A DNA stretch of 13,407 bases from Thermoplasmatota archaeon (GCA_023379355.1 JAMCUD010000026.1:1-13407); one strand, 5' to 3'; numbered from the stretch's first letter, positions 1-7,022 are shown. Numbers and translations are program-made. The notes: generated from the sequence alone by a model not told the origin.

Positions 1-288
1 TTCCGGCTTTGGTTCGGATTGTTGTTCAGATTGTGGTTCAGCACTATTCTGATCAGCTGCGGCAGTTTCAGGCATGTAATAGTATGGTTTTCCATTTTTT
101 ATGCCAACATTCTCTGGATGTCTCACCCTGTATTCATCAAAATCCTTCTTAAGCTTCTCCAGATCCCTCCTGAGAGATTCCTTCTCCTTACGGAGTTCCT
201 CTATGATCTTTTTCTGCTCTACTATCTTCCTTGAAAGATCATCGATGATCTTCTTATGATCTGGACCTCCTTCGGGTGTTTTATCCAT
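1..288 (-). CDS. Coiled-coil protein of unknown function, 3' end outside the window
   Basis: The frame is open from an ATG at 288 to the window edge, giving 96 residues and no stop. Residues 12 to about 55 form a dense heptad-like run of Lys, Glu, Ile and Leu, predicting a long coiled coil. A motif RHPENVGIKNGKPYYYMPE follows, and then a low-complexity Ala/Gln/Glu/Pro/Ser stretch that looks like a flexible linker. No catalytic motif or membrane segment is visible. A TATA box about 25 bases before the ATG indicates a leaderless transcript separate from the helicase gene upstream on the same strand. The conserved-looking HPENVG segment suggests a real family, but I do not recognise it. It is not the N-terminus of the proteasome-activating nucleotidase, whose OB-fold sequence is absent. 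Coding confidence is good; function is unknown. Confidence 0.8.
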   Translation of the reverse strand, partial: MDKTPEGGPDHKKIIDDLSRKIVEQKKIIEELRKEKESLRRDLEKLKKDFDEYRVRHPENVGIKNGKPYYYMPETAAADQNSAEPQSEQQSEPKPE

Positions 289-304
289 TATAATATTATA
301 ATGC

Positions 305-321
305 ATCCATTATATATGGAT
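305..321 (-). promoter_or_regulatory. TATA promoter of the coiled-coil gene, inside an inverted repeat
   Basis: On the minus strand TATATAA lies 22-28 bases before the ATG at 288, the spacing expected for a leaderless archaeal transcript. The box is enclosed by a perfect inverted repeat, ATCCAT (305-310) and ATGGAT (316-321). A protein bound to these arms would cover the TATA box, so the site could be an operator; that part is inference. Confidence 0.6.
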
Positions 322-411
322 CTTTCGGTTCGTAATGCGGATTCGGATGAACTTCAGATCACTGAACACTTACCATGGCTGTAGCATTATTATTCATGGT
401 GAAAAGAACAT

Positions 412-3135
412 TCAGTCCCAGAATCTTTTGTTCTTGGCGAATTCTATCTCGGCAGTAAGTATTGATCGGATCATATCATCTTCGTTGGAGTAGCTCACTT
501 CAAGCAGTCTTGAGGCAGTTTCCGGGCCTATTCCTCTGGCTGCCAGCACTATGACGGCCTGCATCCCCCTCTCCCTTATAAGGTGTGCATTCTTTGAAAT
601 TCTCTTTCTTGTCCTGGCTGAATCGTAGTTTTTCTGGTCATAAAGCATCTCCCGTTCAAAGGGTGATAGTGAAGCTACGAGGCTGCTTCCGCATTCAGGA
701 CACTTTATCCTGCTTATATCCCGTATTTTCTGCGTTCTTACGTTGCCGCAGGAAGTGCAGTAAAGTGTAACTTCCTCATTCATGAGCCTCTTCTTTACAG
801 TGTCAAGTATGGTCTTTGTAGGTTTAAGGGGTGCAACCCTTTCTGAATAGTGCCTGAGAAACACTTCTGATCCTGCAGATATGCTGTTTCTTCCGTCAAA
901 CTGCACCTCGTTCCTGTTTATCTTCAGCAGATAATCCTTCAGGGTATCCAGATCCATGTAGTCGAACATCAGCTTCCTAATGGAATCCGTGAAAAGTGGT
1001 GATTCTCTGTACGCGTCAACTATCTTCTCAAATCTGATCCTGTTCAGGTCTGCATCGTTGCTTATGACTCCAAACTTCTTCGCCTCATAGAGGAATACTC
1101 CGCTGAAGAATCTTGATCTTCTGGCTGAGCTTTTAACATATTCCTCAACCTTTTCTGGATCTATGCCCCTTATCAATCTCTCCATCTCGTTGGGAAGAAT
1201 CTTTCTTGCGCTCCTTATGTAGATGTGGTATGGTGAATAGTCCATCTCTACACTTTCCCCGGTGATTGATGTAACTATCATTGAGAGTATTTCTGCCAGT
1301 GCAAAGTTGCCCTTTGTGCCCAGCAGTATCTGGATTATGTTTTCACCTCCCCTTGTTTCAATAACCACCCTGTCCATTGTGGCATTGTTTGACCCATACC
1401 ATTCCCTGAGGCGATCTCTCGATCCAGACGACACAAATTCCGGTATGATGGAAGTTTTTCTGTTGTCAGACACTTTGGTTGTAACATCCATGAGCACAGG
1501 AATGTCCTCTCCCGACCATTTGGGGGCAATGGCTGCAGTCGCAAAAGGTTCAACAAATATCTTTTCGCTGTCCAGACGTATGGTCCTCCATGTTGATCCC
1601 TTTATGACGAAGTAGCTCCCTGGTTCTATCTCATCAATAACATATCTTTCATCAAGAGTGCCTATAAACTTCTTGTTTATTATATCGATAACCTTGTAAT
1701 TCTTCTCACTGGGGATCATGGATATGTTTTCAAGGTAATAGTTCAATATACCCCTTCTTCTCCTGATCTCGTTGTTTTCAAACCATATCTTGCCAGTTGA
1801 TGCAAGAAACTGAACAGTCTGGATAAAATCATCCTTTTCAAGATTCCTGAATGGATATGCTTCTTTTACAGTGTTGTAAAAATTATCAGCGTCAATCTTA
1901 CCCTTGATATTTATTTCTGATATTATCTGGTTCACAACGGTTGCAAGGGAATTCTTCCTTATTGCTATGTTTTCCAGATGTCCTTCAAGAACATAGGAGA
2001 TTATTGCAGAAGCCTCCTCAAGCTCTATTATGTCGCTGCATACGACTTCTCCCATTGAGGTCCTCTCTATCCAGTGCCCAGATCTGCCGACTCTCTGTAT
2101 AAGTTTATTGATCTGCCTTGGAGAATTGAACTGTATGACCAGATCAGCAGAACCGATATCAATCCCCAGTTCCAGTGAGGATGTGCAGATAAGCGCTTTG
2201 ATATCTCCTTTTTTGAATCCAGTCTCAGCGGTTTCTCTGGCATCTCTTGACAGTGAACCGTGATGTACATGAACAGGTATTTCTCCAAAATACATCTTCA
2301 GCCTGAATGCTATGTCCTCCGCAACACTTCTGGTATTCACAAAAACAAGCGTACCTCTGTGACTGTTTATAAGATTCCATATGTGCAGTATGGCCCCCGC
2401 ATAATCGTCTTCACATCCCATTTTTTCTGAAACCTCAGGGGGTGCCTTGTCTGGAATAAGGACAGTTATGTCCATTATCTTCCTGGGTGTGGCAGAAACA
2501 ATCACAGCCTTCTTTACAGGCGAAAGGTACTGGGAAAGATCCTCAGGATTCCCCACAGTTGCAGAAAGACCGATGATCTGGAAGTCCCCGCAGATATTTC
2601 TGAGTCTCGAGAGTCCAATGGCAAACTGTGACCCTCTCTCATTCTGTGCTGTCTCATGAAGCTCATCAACAATGACATATTTAATGCTGGAGATGACCTC
2701 CCTCAACCGCTTACCGTTCATGAGAATCTGAAGTGATTCCGGTGTTGTAACAAGAATGTCCGCAGGTTCAACAACGATCTTTCTCCTCTCTGCCTGCGAT
2801 ATGTCACTGTGCCTGACCTGAACTCTCAGACCCAGCATGTCTCCATATTTTACCAGCCTGGATACCATGTCACGGTTAAGAGACCTGAGTGGTGTTACAA
2901 AAAGCGTGGAAATCTGACGCGGTTTTTCCCACAGTATCTTGCTGAAAATGGGAAGCATAGCAGCCTCTGTTTTTCCAGTACCTGTAGGTGAAAGCAGGAG
3001 TACATTTTCTCCATGGATAACCTGCGGTATCATCTTCTCCTGGGCTTCAGTAAGCTTGTTTAAACCAAGCTTCTGCAGCATATTTCTGACATCTGGATGA
3101 AGAAGGATCACTGATCCTTCAAGGGTACTTTCCAT
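412..3135 (-). CDS. lhr: Lhr-family superfamily 2 helicase
   Basis: This 907-residue protein is an ATP-dependent helicase of the Lhr family, which is linked to DNA repair and nucleic-acid remodelling. Visible motifs are a Q-motif-like LTEAQ (28-32), Walker A SPTGTGKT (49-56), TPLRSLNRD (81-89), DELH (157-160), SAT (191-193) and QRVGRSGH (347-354). The last, followed by a Ser/Gly segment, is typical of Lhr rather than Hel308 or RecQ. The C-terminal half has a zinc-ribbon-like pair CxxC (C793, C796) and CxxC (C812, C815), then a helix-hairpin-helix-like ARGIGPETASRLL (866-878). At 907 residues it matches archaeal Lhr proteins, not the much longer bacterial form. The start lies 7 bases after the flavoprotein stop, so the two are probably cotranscribed. 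I cannot assign the Lhr subfamily. All helicase motifs look intact. Confidence 0.95.
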   Translation of the reverse strand: MESTLEGSVILLHPDVRNMLQKLGLNKLTEAQEKMIPQVIHGENVLLLSPTGTGKTEAAMLPIFSKILWEKPRQISTLFVTPLRSLNRDMVSRLVKYGDMLGLRVQVRHSDISQAERRKIVVEPADILVTTPESLQILMNGKRLREVISSIKYVIVDELHETAQNERGSQFAIGLSRLRNICGDFQIIGLSATVGNPEDLSQYLSPVKKAVIVSATPRKIMDITVLIPDKAPPEVSEKMGCEDDYAGAILHIWNLINSHRGTLVFVNTRSVAEDIAFRLKMYFGEIPVHVHHGSLSRDARETAETGFKKGDIKALICTSSLELGIDIGSADLVIQFNSPRQINKLIQRVGRSGHWIERTSMGEVVCSDIIELEEASAIISYVLEGHLENIAIRKNSLATVVNQIISEINIKGKIDADNFYNTVKEAYPFRNLEKDDFIQTVQFLASTGKIWFENNEIRRRRGILNYYLENISMIPSEKNYKVIDIINKKFIGTLDERYVIDEIEPGSYFVIKGSTWRTIRLDSEKIFVEPFATAAIAPKWSGEDIPVLMDVTTKVSDNRKTSIIPEFVSSGSRDRLREWYGSNNATMDRVVIETRGGENIIQILLGTKGNFALAEILSMIVTSITGESVEMDYSPYHIYIRSARKILPNEMERLIRGIDPEKVEEYVKSSARRSRFFSGVFLYEAKKFGVISNDADLNRIRFEKIVDAYRESPLFTDSIRKLMFDYMDLDTLKDYLLKINRNEVQFDGRNSISAGSEVFLRHYSERVAPLKPTKTILDTVKKRLMNEEVTLYCTSCGNVRTQKIRDISRIKCPECGSSLVASLSPFEREMLYDQKNYDSARTRKRISKNAHLIRERGMQAVIVLAARGIGPETASRLLEVSYSNEDDMIRSILTAEIEFAKNKRFWD

Positions 3136-3142
3136 TTTGAAT

Positions 3143-4453
3143 CTAATCCCTCATGGAGATGCTTGCTGCTATAATAATCGGATCCCAGACTGGACCAAAG
3201 GGAGGCGAATAACCCAGATCACCATAGAAGAGATCTTCCACCGTAAAACCACCCTGTATTGCCATAGCAAGTGCATTCAGCCTCCAGGAACCCCCATCCT
3301 TTGAGACGATCTGGCCCCCAAGAACATTATCTTTCTCCTTCGAAATGAGAATCTTCACATAGACGTCCTCGGCACCAGGATAATAGGCAGCCCTGCTTTT
3401 TGCCTTAACCATGGTCTCCCTGAACTCTATGCCTTTCTCCTTAAGTTCCCTGCTGTTGAGACCTGTGAAACCAACCTCAAGATCTAGAATCTTCACAAGG
3501 GTTGTCCCCAGTGACCCTGGAAACTCCATTGGTTTACCGGCAACATTGGATCCGGCAACCCTTCCCATCTTATTCGCTACCTGGGCCAGCGGCTGCCAAT
3601 CCGTTGTTCCTGTGACAAGATTGGTTGTTGTTGCAACGTCTCCCGCTGCAAATATGTCCGGATCGGATGTCTGCATTGACCTGTTTACCAGTATTGCCCT
3701 GTCCATGAACAGATCTAGCCCGGCATTTCTGGCCAGATCCACATTGGGTGTTATACCAACCGCAAAAATTACAACCTCTGCTTCCAGTTTTCCGGTTGAT
3801 GTCTCAACTGACAATTTTCCCCCACTTTCCTTGATATCTGTGACGGAGGTGTCTGTAACAATTCTGATCCTTGAGGAAACTTCCCTGTGGACATGTGCTG
3901 CAATATCGTCATCAAGTTTCTGAAGGATTCTGGAATGTTTTGAAATAAGTGTGACATTTTTCCCGCTTTCATGAAGCACCGATGCCAGTTCAAGACCAAG
4001 AACTCCGTCACCCACTATAACTATGTCATTGAATTTTTCCGTGATATTTCTAGCATATTCCCCACTTTCAAGGCTCCGAATTCCAAATACATTCCCGCAA
4101 TTCTTTCCCAGTGGTACATTTGCGGATGCCCCCGTGGAGATGAGAAGCCTGTCATATTTCAGTCTTCTCCCGTCCTTCAGTAGCAGGGTCTTCTCATTCC
4201 TGTCCACGGCTTCAACCTCAGTCCCTGTCTGAACATCTATTCCCCTTTTAACTGTGAATTCTGTCAGTGGATAGTGGAGAAGGCTGGAAGTCTCGGGAAC
4301 TATTCCCTGTATAAGATACGGAATTCCGCATTCTGCATATGAAATATATTTGCCGCTCTCCAGCACTGTTACGGATAGTGAAGGATCGGACCTCTTGGCC
4401 TTGGAAGCAGCAGACATACCTGCTGCACCTCCTCCAATAACTATGAAATTCAT
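3143..4453 (-). CDS. CoA-disulfide reductase / NADH oxidase-type flavoprotein
   Basis: This 436-residue protein belongs to the single-cysteine branch of the pyridine nucleotide-disulfide reductase family, which includes CoA-disulfide reductases, NADH oxidases and polysulfide reductases. It has an N-terminal FAD motif GGGAAGMSAA (7-16), the active-site segment SYAECGIPY with Cys42, an NAD(P)H motif GDGVLG (148-153), a second FAD-contact segment around AAGDVA (269-274), and a C-terminal dimerisation domain. The tyrosines expected near the CoA-disulfide site are visible in AAYYPG (355-360) and GYSPPF (414-419). The enzyme is cytosolic and would keep a low-molecular-weight thiol reduced or dispose of oxygen or sulfur species. 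The exact substrate cannot be told from sequence. It has its own TATA box and a leaderless start, with Lhr 7 bases downstream. Confidence 0.93.
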   Translation of the reverse strand: MNFIVIGGGAAGMSAASKAKRSDPSLSVTVLESGKYISYAECGIPYLIQGIVPETSSLLHYPLTEFTVKRGIDVQTGTEVEAVDRNEKTLLLKDGRRLKYDRLLISTGASANVPLGKNCGNVFGIRSLESGEYARNITEKFNDIVIVGDGVLGLELASVLHESGKNVTLISKHSRILQKLDDDIAAHVHREVSSRIRIVTDTSVTDIKESGGKLSVETSTGKLEAEVVIFAVGITPNVDLARNAGLDLFMDRAILVNRSMQTSDPDIFAAGDVATTTNLVTGTTDWQPLAQVANKMGRVAGSNVAGKPMEFPGSLGTTLVKILDLEVGFTGLNSRELKEKGIEFRETMVKAKSRAAYYPGAEDVYVKILISKEKDNVLGGQIVSKDGGSWRLNALAMAIQGGFTVEDLFYGDLGYSPPFGPVWDPIIIAASISMRD

Positions 4454-4470
4454 ATGTCCATATTATGTGA

Positions 4471-4481
4471 AAATAGATAAA
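4471..4481 (-). promoter_or_regulatory. TATA box of the flavoprotein-lhr transcript
   Basis: Minus-strand TTTATCTATTT lies 18-28 bases before the ATG at 4453. This fits an archaeal TATA box driving a leaderless mRNA from the 74-base gap behind the nuclease gene. Confidence 0.55.
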
Positions 4482-4527
4482 TCCTACCAGATATGATCAT
4501 GAGTGGTGTTCCTGAAAGAGATTCTGA

Positions 4528-5986
4528 TCAGGAGCCGTATGAAGGCCTGCAGAGACATGCCATTCCGCAATTGTTCTGAACAAAAGAAGGACAATGGGGC
4601 AGGTGTTCCGTTCTATCTGAACTGATTGAATATTCCATCTCCTCTATTCTCTCCATGATTTTATCTCTTATTGCTGGAAGGTCCCGGAATCTGACCCTGA
4701 AACATTTTGCCCTGATCCCGTCATTCCTGAATCCCACAATGATATATCCAGCATTTGATCCCGTGAGGCTGCAGATCATTGCCAGTCTCAGAATGTAAAA
4801 GGGCGACAACTTTGAAGTTGAAAGCTTGTCAGGTTCAAAGCCGTAGGATCTTACTAGGGCGGGATATATTCTTTCGTACTGTTCACCTCCCACATCAGGA
4901 ACTGTAGCAAGGGAAACCATTGGAACATAACCAAGTGACCTGCCATTTATCCTGATCTCCCTGCGTTCCCTGTATATCCCGGAATCATAAACTGCGTTAT
5001 TGATATTTATGAGAGTCTCATCGGGATTCAAAGTTTCTGCTTCCTCAGCAGGATCAAGAAGCCCCTTTCGTTCCAGGTATGTCCTTCTGGGTATGAGAAG
5101 ATCCCAGAGTGAAAAACTCCCATATCCTTGAATGGAGGAGTTCATTCTGCCCTCATCAAGTTTTGCCTCCAGTTCCCGGTTACGTTCTATTACCACTTCA
5201 TTGTAGAGAAAAGACGGATCCAAGGGTGAAAATGTGCCACAGCTGCAGATTTTATTGGTGCTGAACTTGCATCCATATTCAAAATATCTGCATCTTCCCA
5301 GTGTTTCTGGATCTGAATTCAGGATAGAATTGATCATAGCATCAAGTCTGTTTCTCATGTAACTTATGGGGTCCGCCCCAGATCTGATCCTTACAGTGAA
5401 TGCCCTGAAAAGTTCCTGGTGATCCTGCTCATAATAGACGAGGTAGTGTTCTTCATGGACCCGTCCTGAGAGTGCAGCATAGAAAACGATCTGCTCCAGA
5501 TCCTGGGGATTCTTATTCAAAACATCGCTTTCGGAGTTTATATCATGAGATGTGGTCTTGAATTCTATGATGTGGTTATCTATCCTGAAATCAATTCTTC
5601 CACGCACTTCCGGTAAACCATCCATTCCGCCGTTCACTTCCTCTTCCCGTACCGCCATTGGGGCAAAGTACCTGATCCAGCTGAACATCATATCATGGAC
5701 GCTGTTCCCGTGCCTGAATTTCTCAATAACCTCTTCGTCTTCAGGGATAGTTGGAAATTTGATCTCATGGTATTTTCTCGCCGGGTTGACAAGATCAGTT
5801 ACGCCAAACCATACTTTCTTCTTCTCCTTGCCTGCCTGAAGGTTCTGCGATATAATAGCAGAGGCTGACTGATCGTATGATATCTCAACTATTGATGATC
5901 TGGCCAGTGAAATCCACTGATCAACACTTAAAGGTTTGTGGTCCTGCGTAATAAGGTATACAGGAAACTGTTATTTTAGTTTTCAC
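4528..5986 (-). CDS. RecB/Cas4-like PD-(D/E)XK nuclease with apparent N-terminal frameshift
   Basis: From the first ATG at 5691 the frame encodes 387 residues, but coding clearly continues upstream. The in-frame sequence to 5970 contains VTDLVNPARKY, the usual N-terminal landmark of RecB/Cas4 nucleases (its usual Cys is Asn here). No ATG, GTG or TTG exists in that frame before a TAA at 5971-5973. A GTG at 5986 opens another frame (MKTKITVSCIPYYAGPQ) that overlaps it and ends at 5921. Skipping one base between 5970 and 5924 joins the two into 485 residues. In that numbering the nuclease residues are His97, Asp132, Glu141, Lys143 (EFK), Gln165 and Tyr169. Cysteines cluster at 232/239/247/249 and again at 465/473/477/479, as expected for Fe-S or zinc binding. 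The second half looks like a degenerate copy of the first module. The gap may be a sequencing error, a pseudogene lesion or true frameshifting. No CRISPR array is nearby. Confidence 0.75.
5924..5970 (-). other. Overlap of two reading frames: apparent +1 frameshift in the nuclease gene
   Basis: The GTG-initiated frame (5986 to its TGA at 5923-5921) and the long nuclease frame (closed upstream by TAA at 5973-5971) are both open only here. Any shift joining them must fall inside this interval. Reading CAA then skipping one A of the AAA run at 5937-5935 gives a smooth PQPLSVDQW junction. Confidence 0.6.
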
Positions 5987-5994
5987 AAAACTAA
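5976..5994. repeat. Perfect 8-bp inverted repeat centred on the putative nuclease start codon
   Basis: TTAGTTTT (5976-5983) and AAAACTAA (5987-5994) are perfect reverse complements. The 3-base loop is exactly the GTG start codon on the minus strand. It could be an operator or an mRNA hairpin hiding the start, or an AT-rich coincidence. No good TATA box lies 25 bases ahead of this GTG. Confidence 0.5.
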
Positions 5995-6161
5995 CCCGGA
6001 GTTGAAACTGCCAGTGGAACAATCCAATGAAATACCATAAACTCTCAAAACCCGGTATGAATTCAAATGGTTATAGTTTCTAGCTGGAATAACATAGATA
6101 TATCTGGAAAAACAGAATGGAAAATTACAACCTGTACATTTTGCTACCGTGTTAAACCACA

Positions 6162-6190
6162 CTAAAAAGTTAAAAATGGAATAAAATTAA
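6162..6190 (-). terminator. T-rich terminator after the microprotein gene
   Basis: Immediately after the microprotein stop, the minus strand has three T-rich tracts (TTTT, TTTTT and TTTTT) within 29 bases. Archaeal RNA polymerase terminates at such tracts without needing a hairpin. Assigned from composition only. Confidence 0.4.
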
Positions 6191-6262
6191 TTAAAGCTCA
6201 TCATCGTCATCATCGCTGTCATCGTCATCGTCATCGTAATCTCGTCTCTTAAAGCTGACCAA
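6191..6262 (-). CDS. Acidic 23-residue microprotein with Asp-rich tail
   Basis: The protein begins MVSFKRRDY and continues with six Asp, one Ser, five Asp, then Glu-Leu and a TAA stop. It is too short for routine gene calling, but its expression signals are the best in the window. A perfect 8-base Shine-Dalgarno AGGAGGTG ends 6 bases before the TTG start, and a BRE/TATA promoter lies at the right distance upstream. T-rich tracts follow the stop. An in-frame GTG at 6271 overlaps the Shine-Dalgarno itself and is a poorer start. The basic-then-acidic layout resembles polyanionic tails that mimic DNA or bind metal or basic proteins, but no function can be assigned. The Asp codons alternate GAT and GAC, so repeat slippage could have contributed. 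The RecB-like nuclease gene begins about 205 bases downstream on the same strand. Confidence 0.7.
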   Translation of the reverse strand: MVSFKRRDYDDDDDDSDDDDDEL

Positions 6263-6268
6263 CTGATG

Positions 6269-6276
6269 CACCTCCT
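6269..6276 (-). promoter_or_regulatory. Perfect Shine-Dalgarno of the microprotein
   Basis: Minus-strand AGGAGGTG is fully complementary to the usual archaeal 16S rRNA 3' end (CACCUCCU). Six bases separate it from the TTG at 6262, and this spacing decides the start codon. Most other genes here look leaderless, which makes this site stand out. Confidence 0.75.
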
Positions 6277-6300
6277 GTACCTGAACCTAATGATTACCAA

Positions 6301-6315
6301 TATTTATATTTTTCA
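6301..6315 (-). promoter_or_regulatory. BRE/TATA promoter of the microprotein
   Basis: On the minus strand GAAAAA (BRE-like, purine-rich, 6310-6315) leads into TATAAATA (6301-6308). Transcription would start about 24 bases downstream near 6280, just ahead of the Shine-Dalgarno. This is the closest match to the archaeal consensus in the window. Confidence 0.7.
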
Positions 6316-6321
6316 GAATGT

Positions 6322-6397
6322 GGAATTCTCAAATTTAGGCCATAACGTCATTTTTGGCTGGTCTGGAGGAATTCTTAATCGATATCTGCAACGTCAT
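6322..6397 (-). repeat. Two copies of a bipartite direct repeat upstream of the microprotein promoter
   Basis: GGAATTCT at 6322-6329 and AACGTCAT at 6344-6351 are separated by 14 bases. The same two octamers recur at 6368-6375 and 6390-6397, again 14 bases apart. The copies are offset by exactly 46 bases. The intervening 14 bases are not conserved (3 of 14 match), so only the boxes appear constrained. The near copy ends 7 bases from the BRE. This looks like a pair of transcription-factor sites, each with half-sites about two helical turns apart. Confidence 0.7.
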
Positions 6398-6627
6398 GTG
6401 CAAAATCACTCATTTTCCCTTGCTTCTTTTTGCGAATCAAAAATAGTTCAATTATTTTTCTCAAAAACTGAAAGTGTACTGCACAATTCAGATCTGAGAA
6501 ATGAAAAAATGCAGGGACAGAAAGGGGTGATCACTGGAGTTGTCAAAAATTCCCAATTAAGCTTGTACTTTTTTTGATAATCATTGTTTGTAAAATTGTC
6601 AATCATGTGGTTCAGGGAAGAGGGTGA
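6398..6627. other. AT-rich gap without a convincing gene
   Basis: Together with the promoter and repeats at 6301-6397, this fills the space between two minus-strand genes. It is AT-rich. The open frames on either strand lack a plausible ribosome site, TATA spacing or protein-like composition. I saw no tRNA or RNA fold I could support. Confidence 0.5.
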
Positions 6628-6876
6628 TTATTTACCCTGTTCCTTGGCATCTCTGTCTCTGATTTTGTTGTCAGTTTTGTTTCTTTCGTCTCTGAGATCG
6701 TTGTCTCTTTTCCCCTCTCTTTTTTCGATCTTATCATCCATTTTACTGTCTTTGTTTCTCTGTCTGTTTTCACTGTTCCCTATTCCTCCGTGGTTTCTTT
6801 CATTGTGGTCATCCAGTTCCCTCTTGGATTCAAAAGACTTGTTGCAGTCTTTACATTCGTATTTCACAGTTTCCAT
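6628..6876 (-). CDS. Single C2H2 zinc-finger protein with a charged tail
   Basis: This 82-residue protein starts with one classical C2H2 finger: Cys8, Cys11, His24 and His29 (C-x2-C-x12-H-x4-H), with the core Phe15 and Leu21 in their expected places. From residue 30 on it is almost entirely Lys, Arg, Asp, Glu and Asn, predicting a disordered tail. One finger with a polyampholyte tail suggests a small nucleic-acid- or protein-binding factor; archaeal proteins of this type exist but few are characterised. The start is supported by the Shine-Dalgarno AGGGAGGT, 7 bases before the ATG. The gene is divergent from proS and shares a 170-base intergenic region with it. The next gene downstream, the acidic microprotein, also uses a strong Shine-Dalgarno. 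The exact function is not predictable. Confidence 0.85.
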   Translation of the reverse strand: METVKYECKDCNKSFESKRELDDHNERNHGGIGNSENRQRNKDSKMDDKIEKREGKRDNDLRDERNKTDNKIRDRDAKEQGK

Positions 6877-6883
6877 TATAACT

Positions 6884-6891
6884 ACCTCCCT
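6884..6891 (-). promoter_or_regulatory. Shine-Dalgarno of the zinc-finger gene
   Basis: Minus-strand AGGGAGGT ends 7 bases before the ATG at 6876 and fixes that start. Possible TATA-like sequences lie near 6909-6914 and 6928-6936; neither has clearly ideal spacing. Confidence 0.7.
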
Positions 6892-7014
6892 TCAGTATTC
6901 GGTTAAACCATATACGTTTGAAGAAGATCTAAACTATGATTCTTAGTATGTATTTTCGATATTTTTTTCAAAATTACAGCAATTCATGTACACTATCACA
7001 GTCGAATCAAAATG

Positions 7015-7022
7015 TTTTATAC
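7015..7022 (+). promoter_or_regulatory. TATA box of proS
   Basis: TTTTATAC, preceded by a purine-rich CAAAATG, is centred about 28 bases before the proS ATG, indicating a leaderless or nearly leaderless mRNA. Confidence 0.6.

Noticed and set aside
3411..3923. A 170-codon plus-strand open frame inside the flavoprotein gene.
   Set aside because: It is antisense to a gene with clear FAD and NAD motifs, has no promoter and shows no recognisable domain.
4528..6190. A possible CRISPR-Cas locus, suggested by the Cas4-like nuclease.
   Set aside because: No repeat-spacer array and no other Cas protein is present within the window, so the Cas4 resemblance reflects the wider RecB nuclease family.
6398..6560. 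A minus-strand frame of about 49 codons ending MSDFAHDVADID.
   Set aside because: It has no ATG near its open start, no Shine-Dalgarno and no promoter. The last 12 codons alone are not enough.
6266..6577. A 103-codon plus-strand open frame.
   Set aside because: It runs antisense across the microprotein Shine-Dalgarno, promoter and repeat boxes. It has no ribosome site or TATA box and its composition is that of AT-rich noncoding DNA.
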